Shown here in pieces: positions 28,885-38,000 of a stretch of DNA of 64,000 nt. The notes beneath the pieces are model-generated. The model had not been told where the DNA came from. It ran no database searches and was given only the letters and a program-made list of their open reading frames with translations. Position 1 is the first letter of the stretch; every line of letters starts with the position of its first letter. The DNA is taken from contig NZ_AUCQ01000002.1 in NCBI RefSeq assembly GCF_000429845.1, forward strand, positions 248,001 through 312,000, in the 5' to 3' direction. The DNA comes from Comamonas composti DSM 21721 (GTDB lineage Bacteria > Pseudomonadota > Gammaproteobacteria > Burkholderiales > Burkholderiaceae_C). The translations under genes were made by a program, and so were the position numbers.

Positions 28885-30201
28885 TCAGTTCTTTTCGGCT
28901 GCAGAGCAGAACACGTCCTGCAAGACCTGGATATTGGTCGTTTCCAGCCCGTCATGGAATGCGAGCCCGCTGCTGCTTCCCCGACACAGATTGGAGTGCG
29001 CCTCTTTGGAATAAGCGAATCTATGGGGAGAGGTTTTCCACTCCACCAAATAGCTTTGCGCAAAGGAGGCAATGATCAGGCCAGCCAGGCCAAGCGAAAG
29101 ACGCAGATCCACCCTGCTTCTGGAGCTTCCCAGGATCAGCAGATTTCCGAGCAGCAGGGGAAGGGCAAACGTATAGTATCTGGAAGCATTCGGCTGCCAA
29201 TGCCCGCCTTTCAGCCTGGCATAGGCAATCATCAGACAGGAAGCCAGGGAAAAGCCGATGAGAAGATAAGCAAAGACCTTCTCGTATCTGCTGTTCCAGG
29301 AAATCTTGATCGTATATGCAGTGCAGCCCAGCACAGCTGCCCCCAGGCACAGGGAATAAACATCATCACCCCGCTCACTGAATGAGAACAAGGCATTGGC
29401 AAAAAATGCCAAAACATAGGTGATGAAATTTCCCGGACTCATCAGGGAAGCACCGACAGCGCCTCCCCCCGAAGGCAGCATGTACATGAAAACCAGTGCC
29501 ACAAAAACGATTTCAATGACGGCAAAAATCAGCCGCAAGGAATTCTTTCTGCACACGACGACAAGAGCGGCCATGGTGATCACAAAGGATGCAAGCCCGC
29601 CGCCATTGGAGAGCAAGGCCATGAGGCCACAGATCGAGGCCAGGATGGCCTGCATGCCATCCTGGGATTCCGCGTATCGATCGACCCAATAAAATGCGGC
29701 AATCGTGAAGAAGAACATGCTTGCAGCACTTATTTGAAGTGCCCAATACAGGTTCTCCCATTGGCGCGCACTTCCCAGCGCCAAGGCTGCAGAAACTGCC
29801 AGCAGCAGCCGGATCTTGGAAGAAGTCTTGACCAGGCTGTAGTGGGCGACCATGGCCATGGTCAGGACCATAAAGGCCGCCTGCGCATACATGCTGACCC
29901 GCCAGTCCAGTTGGTAATGCACCACCGCCCAGAACCAGGATTTCAACAGGACGTAGACATGGCCGAAGTGGGGCTGAACCATTGTCTGAAGGTCGAAATC
30001 GCCCTGTCTTGCCTTCAGATAAATTTCATAAAAATAAAACTCATCGGAGAACGGCGTTGGGAAAGCGCCCCGGAACAAAAGCCCCACGAGAAAAACACCG
30101 ACGACAGCCGCAATCACAAAGGCCTGTGTCTTGAACCTCCCCTCTTCGGGACGAGCAGATTCAGAGCCGTCCACTGCCGGGCCATGATTCATTGCGCGCA
30201 T
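28885..30201 (-). CDS. Polytopic membrane protein, candidate GT-C glycosyltransferase
   Basis: A 438-residue protein with about 10-11 predicted spans and lower GC than the housekeeping genes. After the first span comes a short loop, FPTPFSDEFYFYEIYL, with an acidic DE pair, as in GT-C enzymes that use polyprenyl-phosphate sugars on the periplasmic side. A second loop has MVQPHFGHVYV. It is directly downstream of dprE1-dprE2 on the same strand (start about 1 bp before the dprE2 stop). The best guess is the transferase that uses decaprenyl- or undecaprenyl-phosphate-arabinofuranose, acting on a pilin, LPS or other surface polymer. No family could be named from sequence alone. ATG at 30201 or 30192. 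Confidence 0.6.
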   Translation of the reverse strand: MRAMNHGPAVDGSESARPEEGRFKTQAFVIAAVVGVFLVGLLFRGAFPTPFSDEFYFYEIYLKARQGDFDLQTMVQPHFGHVYVLLKSWFWAVVHYQLDWRVSMYAQAAFMVLTMAMVAHYSLVKTSSKIRLLLAVSAALALGSARQWENLYWALQISAASMFFFTIAAFYWVDRYAESQDGMQAILASICGLMALLSNGGGLASFVITMAALVVVCRKNSLRLIFAVIEIVFVALVFMYMLPSGGGAVGASLMSPGNFITYVLAFFANALFSFSERGDDVYSLCLGAAVLGCTAYTIKISWNSRYEKVFAYLLIGFSLASCLMIAYARLKGGHWQPNASRYYTFALPLLLGNLLILGSSRSRVDLRLSLGLAGLIIASFAQSYLVEWKTSPHRFAYSKEAHSNLCRGSSSGLAFHDGLETTNIQVLQDVFCSAAEKN

Positions 30202-30202
30202 A

Positions 30203-30955
30203 TCAGATATTTATCTTGTTGAAAACAAAAGCCGGCAGATGTCTTATGACCATCATGATGAGCCACCATTTGCGGGGTGCATAAATGCATGCCTTGCCTG
30301 CGGCCACGCCATCGACGATCTGCCCTGCCACGCTTTCCACGGAGGCCAGCTTTGCGCCCTTTGCCTTGAGATGCGAGGTCATGGGAGTCTCGGTCGGGCC
30401 GGGCTTGATGAGCACGACCTTCACCCCGCTTCCCGCGAAGCGGTGTTGCAGGCCCTCGGCATAGCGAGTGACCAGGCCCTTGGCCGCGCCATAGATGTAG
30501 TTGCTTTTGCGCCCCCGGTCACCGGCCACCGAGCCGATCAGCGCAATGCACCCGCTGTCGGCCTTGGCCATCCGCTTCGCAAAGGCCTCGGCATAGAGCA
30601 CCGGAGAAATCCCGTTCACCTCAAGCGCTTCACGGCATGCCTGCAGATTCTCCTGCCCGTCCGCTTGGTCCGGCAGCGAGCCATGCGCTATGAGCACGAT
30701 GTCCACGCCGCCTGATGCAAAGATTTGCCCGACCGTTGCATCGATCGCGGCCGGGTCCAGAAACTGGGCCACGACCGTCTGCAATCCGGATTCAGGGCTG
30801 CGCACGCGCAGATCCGAGGCCACGCGCTCCAGGCGCTGGGCATCACGGCCCACCAGGACCAGGTCCACGGCCTGTTTCTGGCTCCACAAGCGGGCGCAGT
30901 GCTCGGCCATGGCCGAGGTTGCGCCAATGATGACGATTCTTTTTTTGCTGCTCAT
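30203..30955 (-). CDS. dprE2: DprE2-like short-chain dehydrogenase (polyprenyl-P-2-ketoribose reductase)
   Basis: A 250-residue SDR. The NAD(P)-binding loop is IIGATSAMAEHCARLW and the catalytic set is Ser in ALIGSVAGDRGRKS and Tyr-x-x-x-Lys in YIYGAAKGLV. In mycobacteria DprE2 reduces the 2-keto intermediate made by DprE1 to decaprenylphosphoryl-D-arabinofuranose. The ATG follows the dprE1 stop codon directly (TGA-ATG), so the two are translationally coupled, the arrangement seen in D-Araf loci. Assignment depends on this pairing; on its own the protein would only be called an SDR. Confidence 0.85.
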   Translation of the reverse strand: MSSKKRIVIIGATSAMAEHCARLWSQKQAVDLVLVGRDAQRLERVASDLRVRSPESGLQTVVAQFLDPAAIDATVGQIFASGGVDIVLIAHGSLPDQADGQENLQACREALEVNGISPVLYAEAFAKRMAKADSGCIALIGSVAGDRGRKSNYIYGAAKGLVTRYAEGLQHRFAGSGVKVVLIKPGPTETPMTSHLKAKGAKLASVESVAGQIVDGVAAGKACIYAPRKWWLIMMVIRHLPAFVFNKINI

Positions 30956-32257
30956 TCAGGCTCCCATCAGGCGGCGCGAGAGATCCGAGCTGATTTTTGG
31001 ATCTCTGTATTTCATGAATTCGGACAGGCGCGGATAACCGGCTTCGAAAAGCTCTCTGGGCATGCGCGCGTCCTTGGCGGGATAGATGCGGCCCCTGGCC
31101 TCGCGCACGATGGCATCGAGGCGCTCCAGGAGCCTGTGCGTTCGGCTTCCGTTGTTCGGAAAATCCAGCGCAAGCGTGACGCCAGGCTGTGGAAAGCTCA
31201 GCATTCCCACAGGCTGGCGATCACCAAAGGTCTTGAGCACGGCCAGAAACGAACCATCCCCGCTGCGGGCGATCTCCTTGAGCATGGCCTGCACCGCATC
31301 CTGCCCGATGTCGCGCGGCACCACGCTCTGGTACTGGAAAAACCCCTTGGGACCATACATGCGGTTCCAGGCCTGCACATTGTCCAGGGGGTAGAAAAAT
31401 GGCTCGTAATGCGCCAGCGCCCTTTTTGCACGCCACTTATTCAAATGAAAGTAGCTCATGTTGAAGGGTCTGAGCGTCAAGCGGTTGACCAGAGAAACCG
31501 GCGGGACCACGGGCATGCTCAGCTTGCGCCCTCCGGGCTCGGGCAGCGGTCCCGGATCGGCGGGGTTGGCGCGCATGAACAGGCCGCGCCCGCCGCCGCC
31601 GGCAATACAGTCAATCCATGACACCGTATGCTCCCAGCCGGCTTCGGAGCCATCGGCAAGTCCGAAGAACGCGTCCAGATCCGCATAGGCAATCGTCTCG
31701 GTATCCAGCCACGGCCCGGCCACCTTGCGCAACTGGATCTCGGCCTGGGTGATGACCCCGGTCAGGCCCAGCCCGCCCACCGTGGCCGCAAACCAGTCCG
31801 CACGCACATCCGGCCCGCAATGAATGAGCTCGCCATCAGTGCGCACAAGAGTCAGGCTCTGGACATGGTCGCCAAAAGATCCCAGCACATGATGGTTCTT
31901 GCCATGCACGTCGTTGGCAATGGCCCCGCCCACGGTCACCAGCTGCGTGCCCGGCGTCACCGGCAGCATCCAGCCGCGCGGCAGCGCCATTTTCTGGATA
32001 TCCCGCAGCAACACCCCGGCCTCGCAAACCAGGCGCCCGCAGACTGCGTCAAAGGCCATGAAGTGGTCCAGCCCGGTGGTCATCCAGAGCGTGCCCTCGC
32101 GATTCAGAGCGACATCGCCATAGCTGCGGCCCATGCCATGCGCAATCCCGAGGTGAGGCCCGCGGCCCACCTGGCTGGCCACACTGCAAGGGTTGCTCAA
32201 GACCTCGACATGGTGCAAATCAGCGCTCAGGCGCCCCCAGGAAGAGACTTTTCTCAT
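30956..32257 (-). CDS. dprE1: DprE1-like FAD-dependent polyprenyl-P-ribose 2'-oxidase
   Basis: A flavoprotein of about 433 residues of the VAO/ALO fold. FAD-binding segments are AHGMGRSYGDVALN and VTPGTQLVTVGGAIANDVHG, followed by GSFGDHVQSLTLVRTDG. The C-terminus has GRIYPAKDARMPRELFEAGY, the lysine-containing PAKD motif characteristic of DprE1. It oxidises the 2'-OH of polyprenylphosphoryl-ribose, the first half of epimerisation to arabinose. The start is uncertain: ATG at 32257 (chosen because homologous sequence begins there) or a GTG at 32281; neither has a strong ribosome site. First gene of the minus-strand arm of the island. Confidence 0.9.
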   Translation of the reverse strand: MRKVSSWGRLSADLHHVEVLSNPCSVASQVGRGPHLGIAHGMGRSYGDVALNREGTLWMTTGLDHFMAFDAVCGRLVCEAGVLLRDIQKMALPRGWMLPVTPGTQLVTVGGAIANDVHGKNHHVLGSFGDHVQSLTLVRTDGELIHCGPDVRADWFAATVGGLGLTGVITQAEIQLRKVAGPWLDTETIAYADLDAFFGLADGSEAGWEHTVSWIDCIAGGGGRGLFMRANPADPGPLPEPGGRKLSMPVVPPVSLVNRLTLRPFNMSYFHLNKWRAKRALAHYEPFFYPLDNVQAWNRMYGPKGFFQYQSVVPRDIGQDAVQAMLKEIARSGDGSFLAVLKTFGDRQPVGMLSFPQPGVTLALDFPNNGSRTHRLLERLDAIVREARGRIYPAKDARMPRELFEAGYPRLSEFMKYRDPKISSDLSRRLMGA

Positions 32258-32281
32258 CGAGAGCCCGCCCTGCCCGGGCAC

Positions 32282-32610
32282 CCGCCCGCATTATCAAGAG
32301 CCCGCGCGACCGATTCAATATATTCTTTATTATTGCTTTTCAACAGCATAAACGCCACCATTGCTCATCTGCATTTCTCAGCCCTGAAAAATCATGAAAA
32401 CATTTATTCTTCATATTCAGCAGTCTTTTCAATAACCGCATGAACGGGCAGCACGCAATTCATGTATTTATCCATCCCATTGATCCGTGGGTTGAAGAAT
32501 ATCCAGCCACCAAGGGCAGATATGTGCATGATCCAATATCAGAAACACCTTGCTTCCAGCAGAGGGCTCTTTTTATTTCATCACCTGCATGATTCGGCCA
32601 TGTTATTTTG
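32282..32610. other. AT-rich gap between dprE1 and gtrA
   Basis: About 330 bp of distinctly AT-rich DNA. Short frames exist on both strands: a 50-codon plus-strand frame at 32440-32592 (MNGQHAIHVFIHPIDPW...) and a 60-codon minus-strand frame. Neither has a ribosome site or recognisable similarity, so they may be remnants of a lost gene. It probably holds the dprE1 promoter. I see no clear operator. Confidence 0.5.
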
Positions 32611-33018
32611 CTAAAATTTGCCGAACACAAATCTTTTGTCAAGCTGGTACTTCGTCAGATAGCCAATGCCCAAGCCGATCACACCACCGAGGTAGCGCAT
32701 CTCCTTGGTCTCGAAGATATGCTGAAAGCCGAACTCGAACCCCCAGAAAAGCAGCGTCGTGGCCAAGCCCATGAAGGAATATAGCGCAAAGGTCCGGGTA
32801 TCGTGGGCAATACTGTTCGCATGAAAAAAGAAAATATAACGCTTGTCCAGAATATACTTGATAACCAACCCGACCCCAGTACCGACGATCACCGAAGCCA
32901 GAATATAAAAAGCCCCGTCATATATGCGAATACTAAGATCCTGAGCGCCAATGTTTGCTGCGGTTGCAATGATTGCAAAAATGGCATACTTAATAGCCAG
33001 CTTGGTTGAAGCAAACAT
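32611..33018 (-). CDS. GtrA-family membrane protein (putative polyprenyl-P-sugar flippase)
   Basis: A 135-residue protein with four predicted spans and the GtrA pattern: IKYAIFAIIATAANIGAQDL, VGLVIKYILDKRYIF and the repeat-like end GLGIGYLTKYQLDKRFVFGKF. GtrA proteins move polyprenyl-phosphate sugars across the inner membrane; Rv3789 in the mycobacterial arabinan locus belongs to this family. Here it sits between dprE1 and ubiA, which supports export or handling of polyprenyl-phosphate-arabinofuranose. Its start codon is only 28 bp from the divergent ubiA start, so promoters must overlap the coding ends. AT-rich compared with surroundings. Confidence 0.88.
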   Translation of the reverse strand: MFASTKLAIKYAIFAIIATAANIGAQDLSIRIYDGAFYILASVIVGTGVGLVIKYILDKRYIFFFHANSIAHDTRTFALYSFMGLATTLLFWGFEFGFQHIFETKEMRYLGGVIGLGIGYLTKYQLDKRFVFGKF

Positions 33019-33046
33019 ACAATAACATCATAGAGATTCCGAAAAA

Positions 33047-33934
33047 ATGCATGATACCGTAACAGACCGCTCGCCCCTGGCTCAGACGCTTGGTTTAATC
33101 AAGCTAATGCGGCCCAAGCAGTGGGTCAAGAATGGGTTTGTTCTGGCACCCCTGGTTTTTTCCGGATCGTTCCTGGATGCCGATGCCATCGGTCAGGCTC
33201 TCTTGGCCGTGCTGCTGTTTTGCACGGCATCGTCTGCGACCTACATCATCAACGACCTGCACGACATCGAGCATGATCGTCGTCACCCCAAGAAATCCAG
33301 GACCCGTCCTCTGGCAGCCGGCATCGTCTCCGTACCTGCAGCCCTGGTTCTGCTCGCCGTCCTCTACATCGTTCTGGGATGGGGCTGGTTTGTCGCGCCC
33401 CAGGTGGTCATGGTCATCGTGGCCTATCTGATTCTCAATCTGGCCTATACCTTCGTGCTCAAGCACCAGCCCGTGGTCGACATCTTCACCATCGCCATCG
33501 GCTTTGTGCTGCGCGTCTATGCAGGCGCCATGGCACTCAGCGTCCCCGTGTCATCGTGGATGTTCATCACCACGCTGTGCCTGGCGCTGTACCTGGCCGC
33601 CGTCAAGCGGCGCCAGGAGCTGAGTCAGAACGGCGCCGGCGGGCGCAAGGTGCTTGAGAAATACTCGGTCTCGCTGATAGACCGCTATGCGGAAATGTCG
33701 GCCACGGGAGCCCTGCTGTTCTACAGCATCTTTGTCATGTCGGCCAAGCCGGAGCTGGTCATCACCATCCCCCTGGTCTTGTTCGGCCTGTTCCGCTATT
33801 GGTTCGTGGTGGAAGCACTCGACGGCGGCGAATCGCCCACGGATGCCCTGCTGGCCGACTGGCAGTTGCTGCTTGTCGTGCTGCTGTGGGTCGCCGCATG
33901 CATCTGGGCCCTGCTGCCCGCACAGGGGGCATGA
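33047..33934 (+). CDS. ubiA: UbiA-type polyprenyl-phosphate phosphoribosyltransferase
   Basis: A 295-residue integral membrane prenyl-substrate transferase with about eight spans. The first Asp-rich motif is INDLHDIEHDRRHPKKSRTRPLAAG (NDxxDxxxD) and the second region is YSVSLIDRYAEMS. The N-terminal LMRPKQWVKNGFVLAPLVF and the RPLAAGIV segment are as in decaprenyl-phosphate phosphoribosyltransferase (Rv3806c, DPPR synthase) and unlike UbiA of ubiquinone synthesis. It would join PRPP to the polyprenyl phosphate. The following phosphatase gene overlaps its stop by ATGA. Divergent from gtrA. Confidence 0.88.
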   Translation: MHDTVTDRSPLAQTLGLIKLMRPKQWVKNGFVLAPLVFSGSFLDADAIGQALLAVLLFCTASSATYIINDLHDIEHDRRHPKKSRTRPLAAGIVSVPAALVLLAVLYIVLGWGWFVAPQVVMVIVAYLILNLAYTFVLKHQPVVDIFTIAIGFVLRVYAGAMALSVPVSSWMFITTLCLALYLAAVKRRQELSQNGAGGRKVLEKYSVSLIDRYAEMSATGALLFYSIFVMSAKPELVITIPLVLFGLFRYWFVVEALDGGESPTDALLADWQLLLVVLLWVAACIWALLPAQGA

Positions 33935-34353
33935 TGGACTACTCCTACGCCGCAACGCCCTTTCTGGCCTGGCTGGTGGCCGGCATCGCCAAATTTCTCA
34001 TCAACAGCATCAAGGCCAGGCAGCTCGCCTTCGGCCTCATAGGCTACGGCGGGCTGCCCAGCAACCACAGTGCCATTGTCAGCAGCATGGCCGCACTCAT
34101 CGCCTTGAAAGAGGGCGTGGGGCACCCGGCCTTCGGCGTGGCCGTCACGCTGGCCTTCATCGTGATGCTCGATGCGAACAGCCTGCGCCGGCAGGTCGGC
34201 AAGCATGCGCAGGCGATCAACAAGCTGGCCGCCCGAACCGCAGACCCCGTGCAACTGCGCGAACGCATGGGCCACAGCCGCGTGGAGATTGCCGCAGGCA
34301 TGGTCACAGGCATTGCGGTTGCCGCCGCAGTCCACGCCTTTTTGCCACGCTGA
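33931..34353 (+). CDS. Divergent PAP2-family (DUF212) phosphatase, candidate 5-phosphoribose phosphatase
   Basis: A 140-residue membrane protein of the DUF212/divergent PAP2 family, with the core YGGLPSNHSAIVSSMAALIA, MLDANSLRRQVGKHA and RMGHSRVEIAAGMVTG, i.e. the SNHS and GHSRVE phosphatase motifs. Its ATG overlaps the ubiA TGA (ATGA), so the two are coupled. In the arabinofuranose pathway a phosphatase must remove the 5-phosphate from polyprenyl-phosphoryl-5-phosphoribose (the Rv3807c step); this gene is the natural candidate. GGGGG lies upstream of the start. Confidence 0.85.
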   Translation: MMDYSYAATPFLAWLVAGIAKFLINSIKARQLAFGLIGYGGLPSNHSAIVSSMAALIALKEGVGHPAFGVAVTLAFIVMLDANSLRRQVGKHAQAINKLAARTADPVQLRERMGHSRVEIAAGMVTGIAVAAAVHAFLPR

Positions 34354-34359
34354 ACACAG

Positions 34360-34376
34360 CACGGGCCGCGCCCGTG
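34360..34376. terminator. Small hairpin after the PAP2 gene
   Basis: CACGGGC and GCCCGTG pair around a 3-base loop six bases after the stop codon. There is no T-tract, but the adjacent family A element adds a second stem. Confidence 0.4.
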
Positions 34377-34377
34377 A

Positions 34378-34438
34378 TAAGAGCGTGTTCACGACCTCCT
34401 CGCGGCGCGGCAGCGTAGAGATCGTAAACACGTTCTCA
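34378..34438. repeat. Family A short element (ends without interior)
   Basis: GAGCGTGTTCACGACCTCC at the left and GAGATCGTAAACACGTTC at the right (34381-34435) are the two family A ends joined with only about 20 bases between them. Flanks are TAA on the left and TCA on the right: both fit TNA but they are not identical, so this may be a recombinant or internally deleted copy. It lies at the right edge of the arabinofuranose island. The bases to 34614 hold no gene I recognise. Confidence 0.75.
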
Positions 34439-34614
34439 AGACATTGCATCGCCCGGCCCAGACCTGCGGCGCGGCCAGGCCGCCAGCCACGGGGCAAACC
34501 GCCCTGCGCAGTCGATGCGGCCGATGCCCTCGTCATGGAGCAGCAGCACGGCCGCTCTTTTGCAGCCACGGTTATTGAGCTTGCAGGTTTTTTGGGATCA
34601 GGCCATGAAAGGCC

Positions 34615-34887
34615 TTAGAACGTGTTTACGATCTCCTCGGTGCCGCGCCAGTGTCTTTGCGGGATGGAATACGAGGCGCGACACCGCAGCAATAGCCGTG
34701 CTATTGCGAGGATTCGCAACGCTGTAGACCACCCGCAAAGGCACTGGCCCGAAGGGTTGGAGCGAAATCGGGCGATTTCTTCGCGCTGGCCCTTGCTTGC
34801 ACCCCGGTGCAAGCTGCAGCCCATCGACTCGAACTCATCCCGATTGCGCTCCAACGCGGCAGCGTAGAGATCGTAAACACGTTCTTA
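34615..34887. mobile_element. Family A full-length element (MITE-like), copy 1, 267 bp
   Basis: The element 34618-34884 begins GAACGTGTTTACGATCTC and ends with its exact reverse complement. TTA flanks both sides (34615-34617, 34885-34887), a 3-bp TNA direct repeat typical of IS5-group insertions. It has no transposase frame. Inside are nested inverted repeats: CCAGTGTCTTTGCGGG (34648) with CCCGCAAAGGCACTGG (34732), around CAATAGCCGTGCTATTG; and TTGGAGCGAAATCGGG (34757) with CCCGATTGCGCTCCAA (34838), around GCTTGCACCCCGGTGCAAGC. It is nearly identical to the copy at 54497. Confidence 0.85.
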
Positions 34888-34995
34888 CGCGCAAGCATTG
34901 CGCAATACGCACTCAGGCGATGAGCGGCGAGAAAACCAGTGCAAAAAAAACAGGCTTCGGCGGCCGGGGAATGGCGGGTTTCCCGCTACATTTCG

Positions 34996-35039
34996 AGGTG
35001 CAACCCGACAAGAAATTCAATCAAAAAAAGGTTGCACCT
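34996..35039. promoter_or_regulatory. Candidate PutA operator (inverted GTTGCA sites) upstream of putA
   Basis: AGGTGCAACC (34996-35005) and GGTTGCACCT (35030-35039) are a perfect inverted repeat containing TGCAAC and GTTGCA, the hexamer known to be bound by the ribbon-helix-helix domain of E. coli PutA. They lie 31-74 bp before the putA ATG. A further TGCAAC occurs within the putA coding region near 35295. This fits autorepression by PutA when proline is absent. Confidence 0.7.
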
Positions 35040-35069
35040 TCGTGTTTTCAATTTTCCGAACTGCATACC

Positions 35070-38000
35070 ATGTCCACTACCGTAGGCATCAAAGTTGACG
35101 AGATCCTGCGCGAACGCATACGCACGGCCGCCGCGCAGCTGGGCCGAACACCGCACTGGCTGATCAAGCAGGCCGTGGTCCAGTATGTGGAGGCACTGGA
35201 GCGTGGCAGCAGCGTCATCCGGCTGCAGAACCCGGCCTCGGCAGCCGAGCAGGGGCCGGCCACGGAGGCGCAACCACAGGTCTCGGGAGAGGTGCAACCT
35301 TTTTTGTTGTTCGCCCAGTCCGTACTGCCCCAGACCGAGCTGCGCGCCGCGATCACCGCCGCCTGGCACAGGCCCGAGCCCGAATGCCTGCCCGCGCTGA
35401 TACCCCTGGCCCGCTCTCAGAACGAGGACAAGGTCTGCGAGCTGGCCACGCGTCTGGTCAGGGGCCTGCGCAGTGCCCCGGCCAGCAGCGGCGTGGCGGC
35501 CCTGGTGCAGGAGTTCTCCCTGTCCAGCCAGGAAGGCGTGGCCCTGATGTGCCTGGCCGAAGCCTTGCTGCGCATTCCAGACCGCGCCACGCGCGACGCG
35601 CTGATTCGCGACAAGATCAGCAAGGGCGACTGGCGCGCCCACGTGGGGCGCTCTCCCTCGCTGTTCGTGAATGCTGCGGCCTGGGGTCTGGTGCTCACGG
35701 GCAAGCTCACCACCACGAGCAGCGAGAAAAGCCTGTCCTCGGCGCTCACACGCGTGATCGCCAAGGGCGGCGAGCCGCTGATCCGCCAGGGCGTGCACCG
35801 CGCCATGAAGCTCATGGGCGAGCAGTTCGTGACCGGACAGAACATCGCGGAAGCCCTGGCCAACAGCCGCACCCATGAAAAGCAGGGCTTTCGCTACAGC
35901 TATGACATGCTGGGCGAGGCCGCTGCCACCGAAGCCGATGCCCAGCGCTACATGCTGGCCTATGAGCAGGCGATCCATGCGATCGGGGCCGCCTCCAACG
36001 GGCGCGGCATCTTCGAGGGGCCGGGCATCTCCATCAAACTCTCGGCCCTGCACCCGCGCTATGCGCGGGCCCAGCACCAGCGCGTGATGCGCGAGCTGCT
36101 GCCGCGCGTGCTGCGCCTGGCCGAGATGGCCAAGCATTACGACATGGGCATGAACATCGATGCCGAGGAGGCCGACCGGCTGGAGCTGTCCCTGGACCTG
36201 CTCGAAGCCCTGTGCGCCGCCCCCTCGCTCAAGGGCTGGAGCGGCATAGGCTTTGTGGTCCAGGCCTACCAAAAGCGCTGCCCCCAGGTGATCGACTACC
36301 TGGTCGAGCTCGCGCGCCGCAGCCGGCGGCGCATCATGGTGCGCCTGGTCAAGGGCGCCTACTGGGACAGCGAGATCAAGCGCGCCCAGGAGGGCGGCCA
36401 GGCCGGCTACCCCGTCTATACGCGCAAGGTCTATACCGATGTCAGCTATCTGGCCTGCGCGCACAAGCTGCTGACTGCGTCCGATGCGATCTACCCCCAG
36501 TTCGCCACGCACAATGCCCAGACCCTGGCCAGCATCTACCACCTGGCCCAGGCCGTAGGCGGCAGCTATTACAGCGGCCAGTATGAATTCCAGTGCCTGC
36601 ACGGCATGGGCGAGCCCTTGTACTCCCAGGTCACCGGGCCGGCCAGCGAAGGCCGGCTTGCACGGCCCTGCCGCATCTACGCCCCCGTGGGCAGCCATGA
36701 GACCCTGCTCGCCTATCTGGTGCGCCGCCTGCTGGAGAACGGTGCCAATACCTCGTTCGTGAACCGCATCGGCGATGCCGCCGTGCCCATCAGCGCGCTG
36801 GTCGCCGACCCCGTCAGCGAAGCCTTCAGGATTGCGAACCACGAAGGCCAGCTCGGCGCCCCCCACAAGCGCATCCCCTTGCCCGCCGATCTTTTCGTGC
36901 GCCAGGCCGGCCTGGCCCGGCCCAACTCACAGGGGCTCAATCTGGCGCATGAGCAGCAATTGGCCTCGCTGGCCGCCGCCTTGCTGCAAAGCACGCGCCA
37001 GCCGCATATGGCGGCTCCCTCCGGCGTGGAGTTGCCGCAGGAGCCGGCCCACCTACCAGGCTGGCAGGGCTTGCGCAACCCTGCAGAGCTCAACGACATC
37101 GTCGGCTGGGTGCGCGAAGCCAGCGCCGCCGAGGTCGAGGCCGCGGCGCAGCGCGCAGCCCAGGTCGCCCCCATCTGGGCCGGCACGCCGCCCACGGCCC
37201 GCGCCGACGTGCTGGCCCGCGCAGCCGACCTGCTGGAGCAGCGCGGCCAGGGCCTGATGGGGCTGATCATGCGCGAGGCCGGCAAGACCGTGCCCAATGC
37301 CGTGGCCGAGATCCGCGAAGCCGTGGACTTTCTGCGCTACTACGGCGCCCAGGTGGCCGCCCATTTCGACAATGCCCACCAGCGCCCGCTGGGCGTGATC
37401 GCGGCCATCAGCCCCTGGAATTTCCCGCTCGCGATCTTCTGCGGCCAGGTGGCGGCGGCCCTGGCCGCAGGCAATGCCGTGCTGGCCAAGCCGGCCGAAC
37501 AGACCCCGCTCACGGCAGCGGCCATGGTGGCCATGCTGCACGAAGCCGGCGTGCCCCAGGATGCGCTCCAGTTGCTGCCGGGCAGCGGCGAAGACGTGGG
37601 CACGGCCCTGGTGGCCCAGCCACAGATCGCAGGCGTGATGTTCACGGGCTCGACCGAGGTTGCCCGCCTGATCGCAGTCCAGCTGGCGCGCAGGCTGTCG
37701 CCCCGGGGCCAGGTGATTCCGCTGATCGCCGAGACCGGCGGCCAGAACGCCATGGTCGTGGACTCCTCGGCCCTGACCGAACAGGTCGTGGCCGATGTGC
37801 TGGCCTCGGCCTTCGACTCGGCCGGCCAGCGCTGCTCGGCCCTGCGCCTTCTGTGCCTGCAGGACGATGTGGCTGAGCGCACGCTGTCCATGCTGCGCAA
37901 GGCGCTGCAGGAATACAGCCTGGGCAATCCCGACCGGCTGGACACCGACGTGGGCCCGGTCATCGACGATGCTGCACGCCAGCAGATCGAGCAGCACATC

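Noticed and set aside
32440-32592. 50-codon plus-strand frame MNGQHAIHVFIHPIDPW...
   Set aside because: Reads somewhat protein-like but has no ribosome site, no known family and lies in AT-rich DNA; kept only as a note.
34441-34614. Possible gene fragment on the minus strand (AVLLLHDEGIGRIDCAGRFA-like reading)
   Set aside because: Too short and without a recognisable family; composition alone is not enough.
34797-35069. N-terminal extension of PutA through the upstream open frame
   Set aside because: The extra residues come from the family A element and operator region; PutA homology begins at the RHH domain with ATG 35070.
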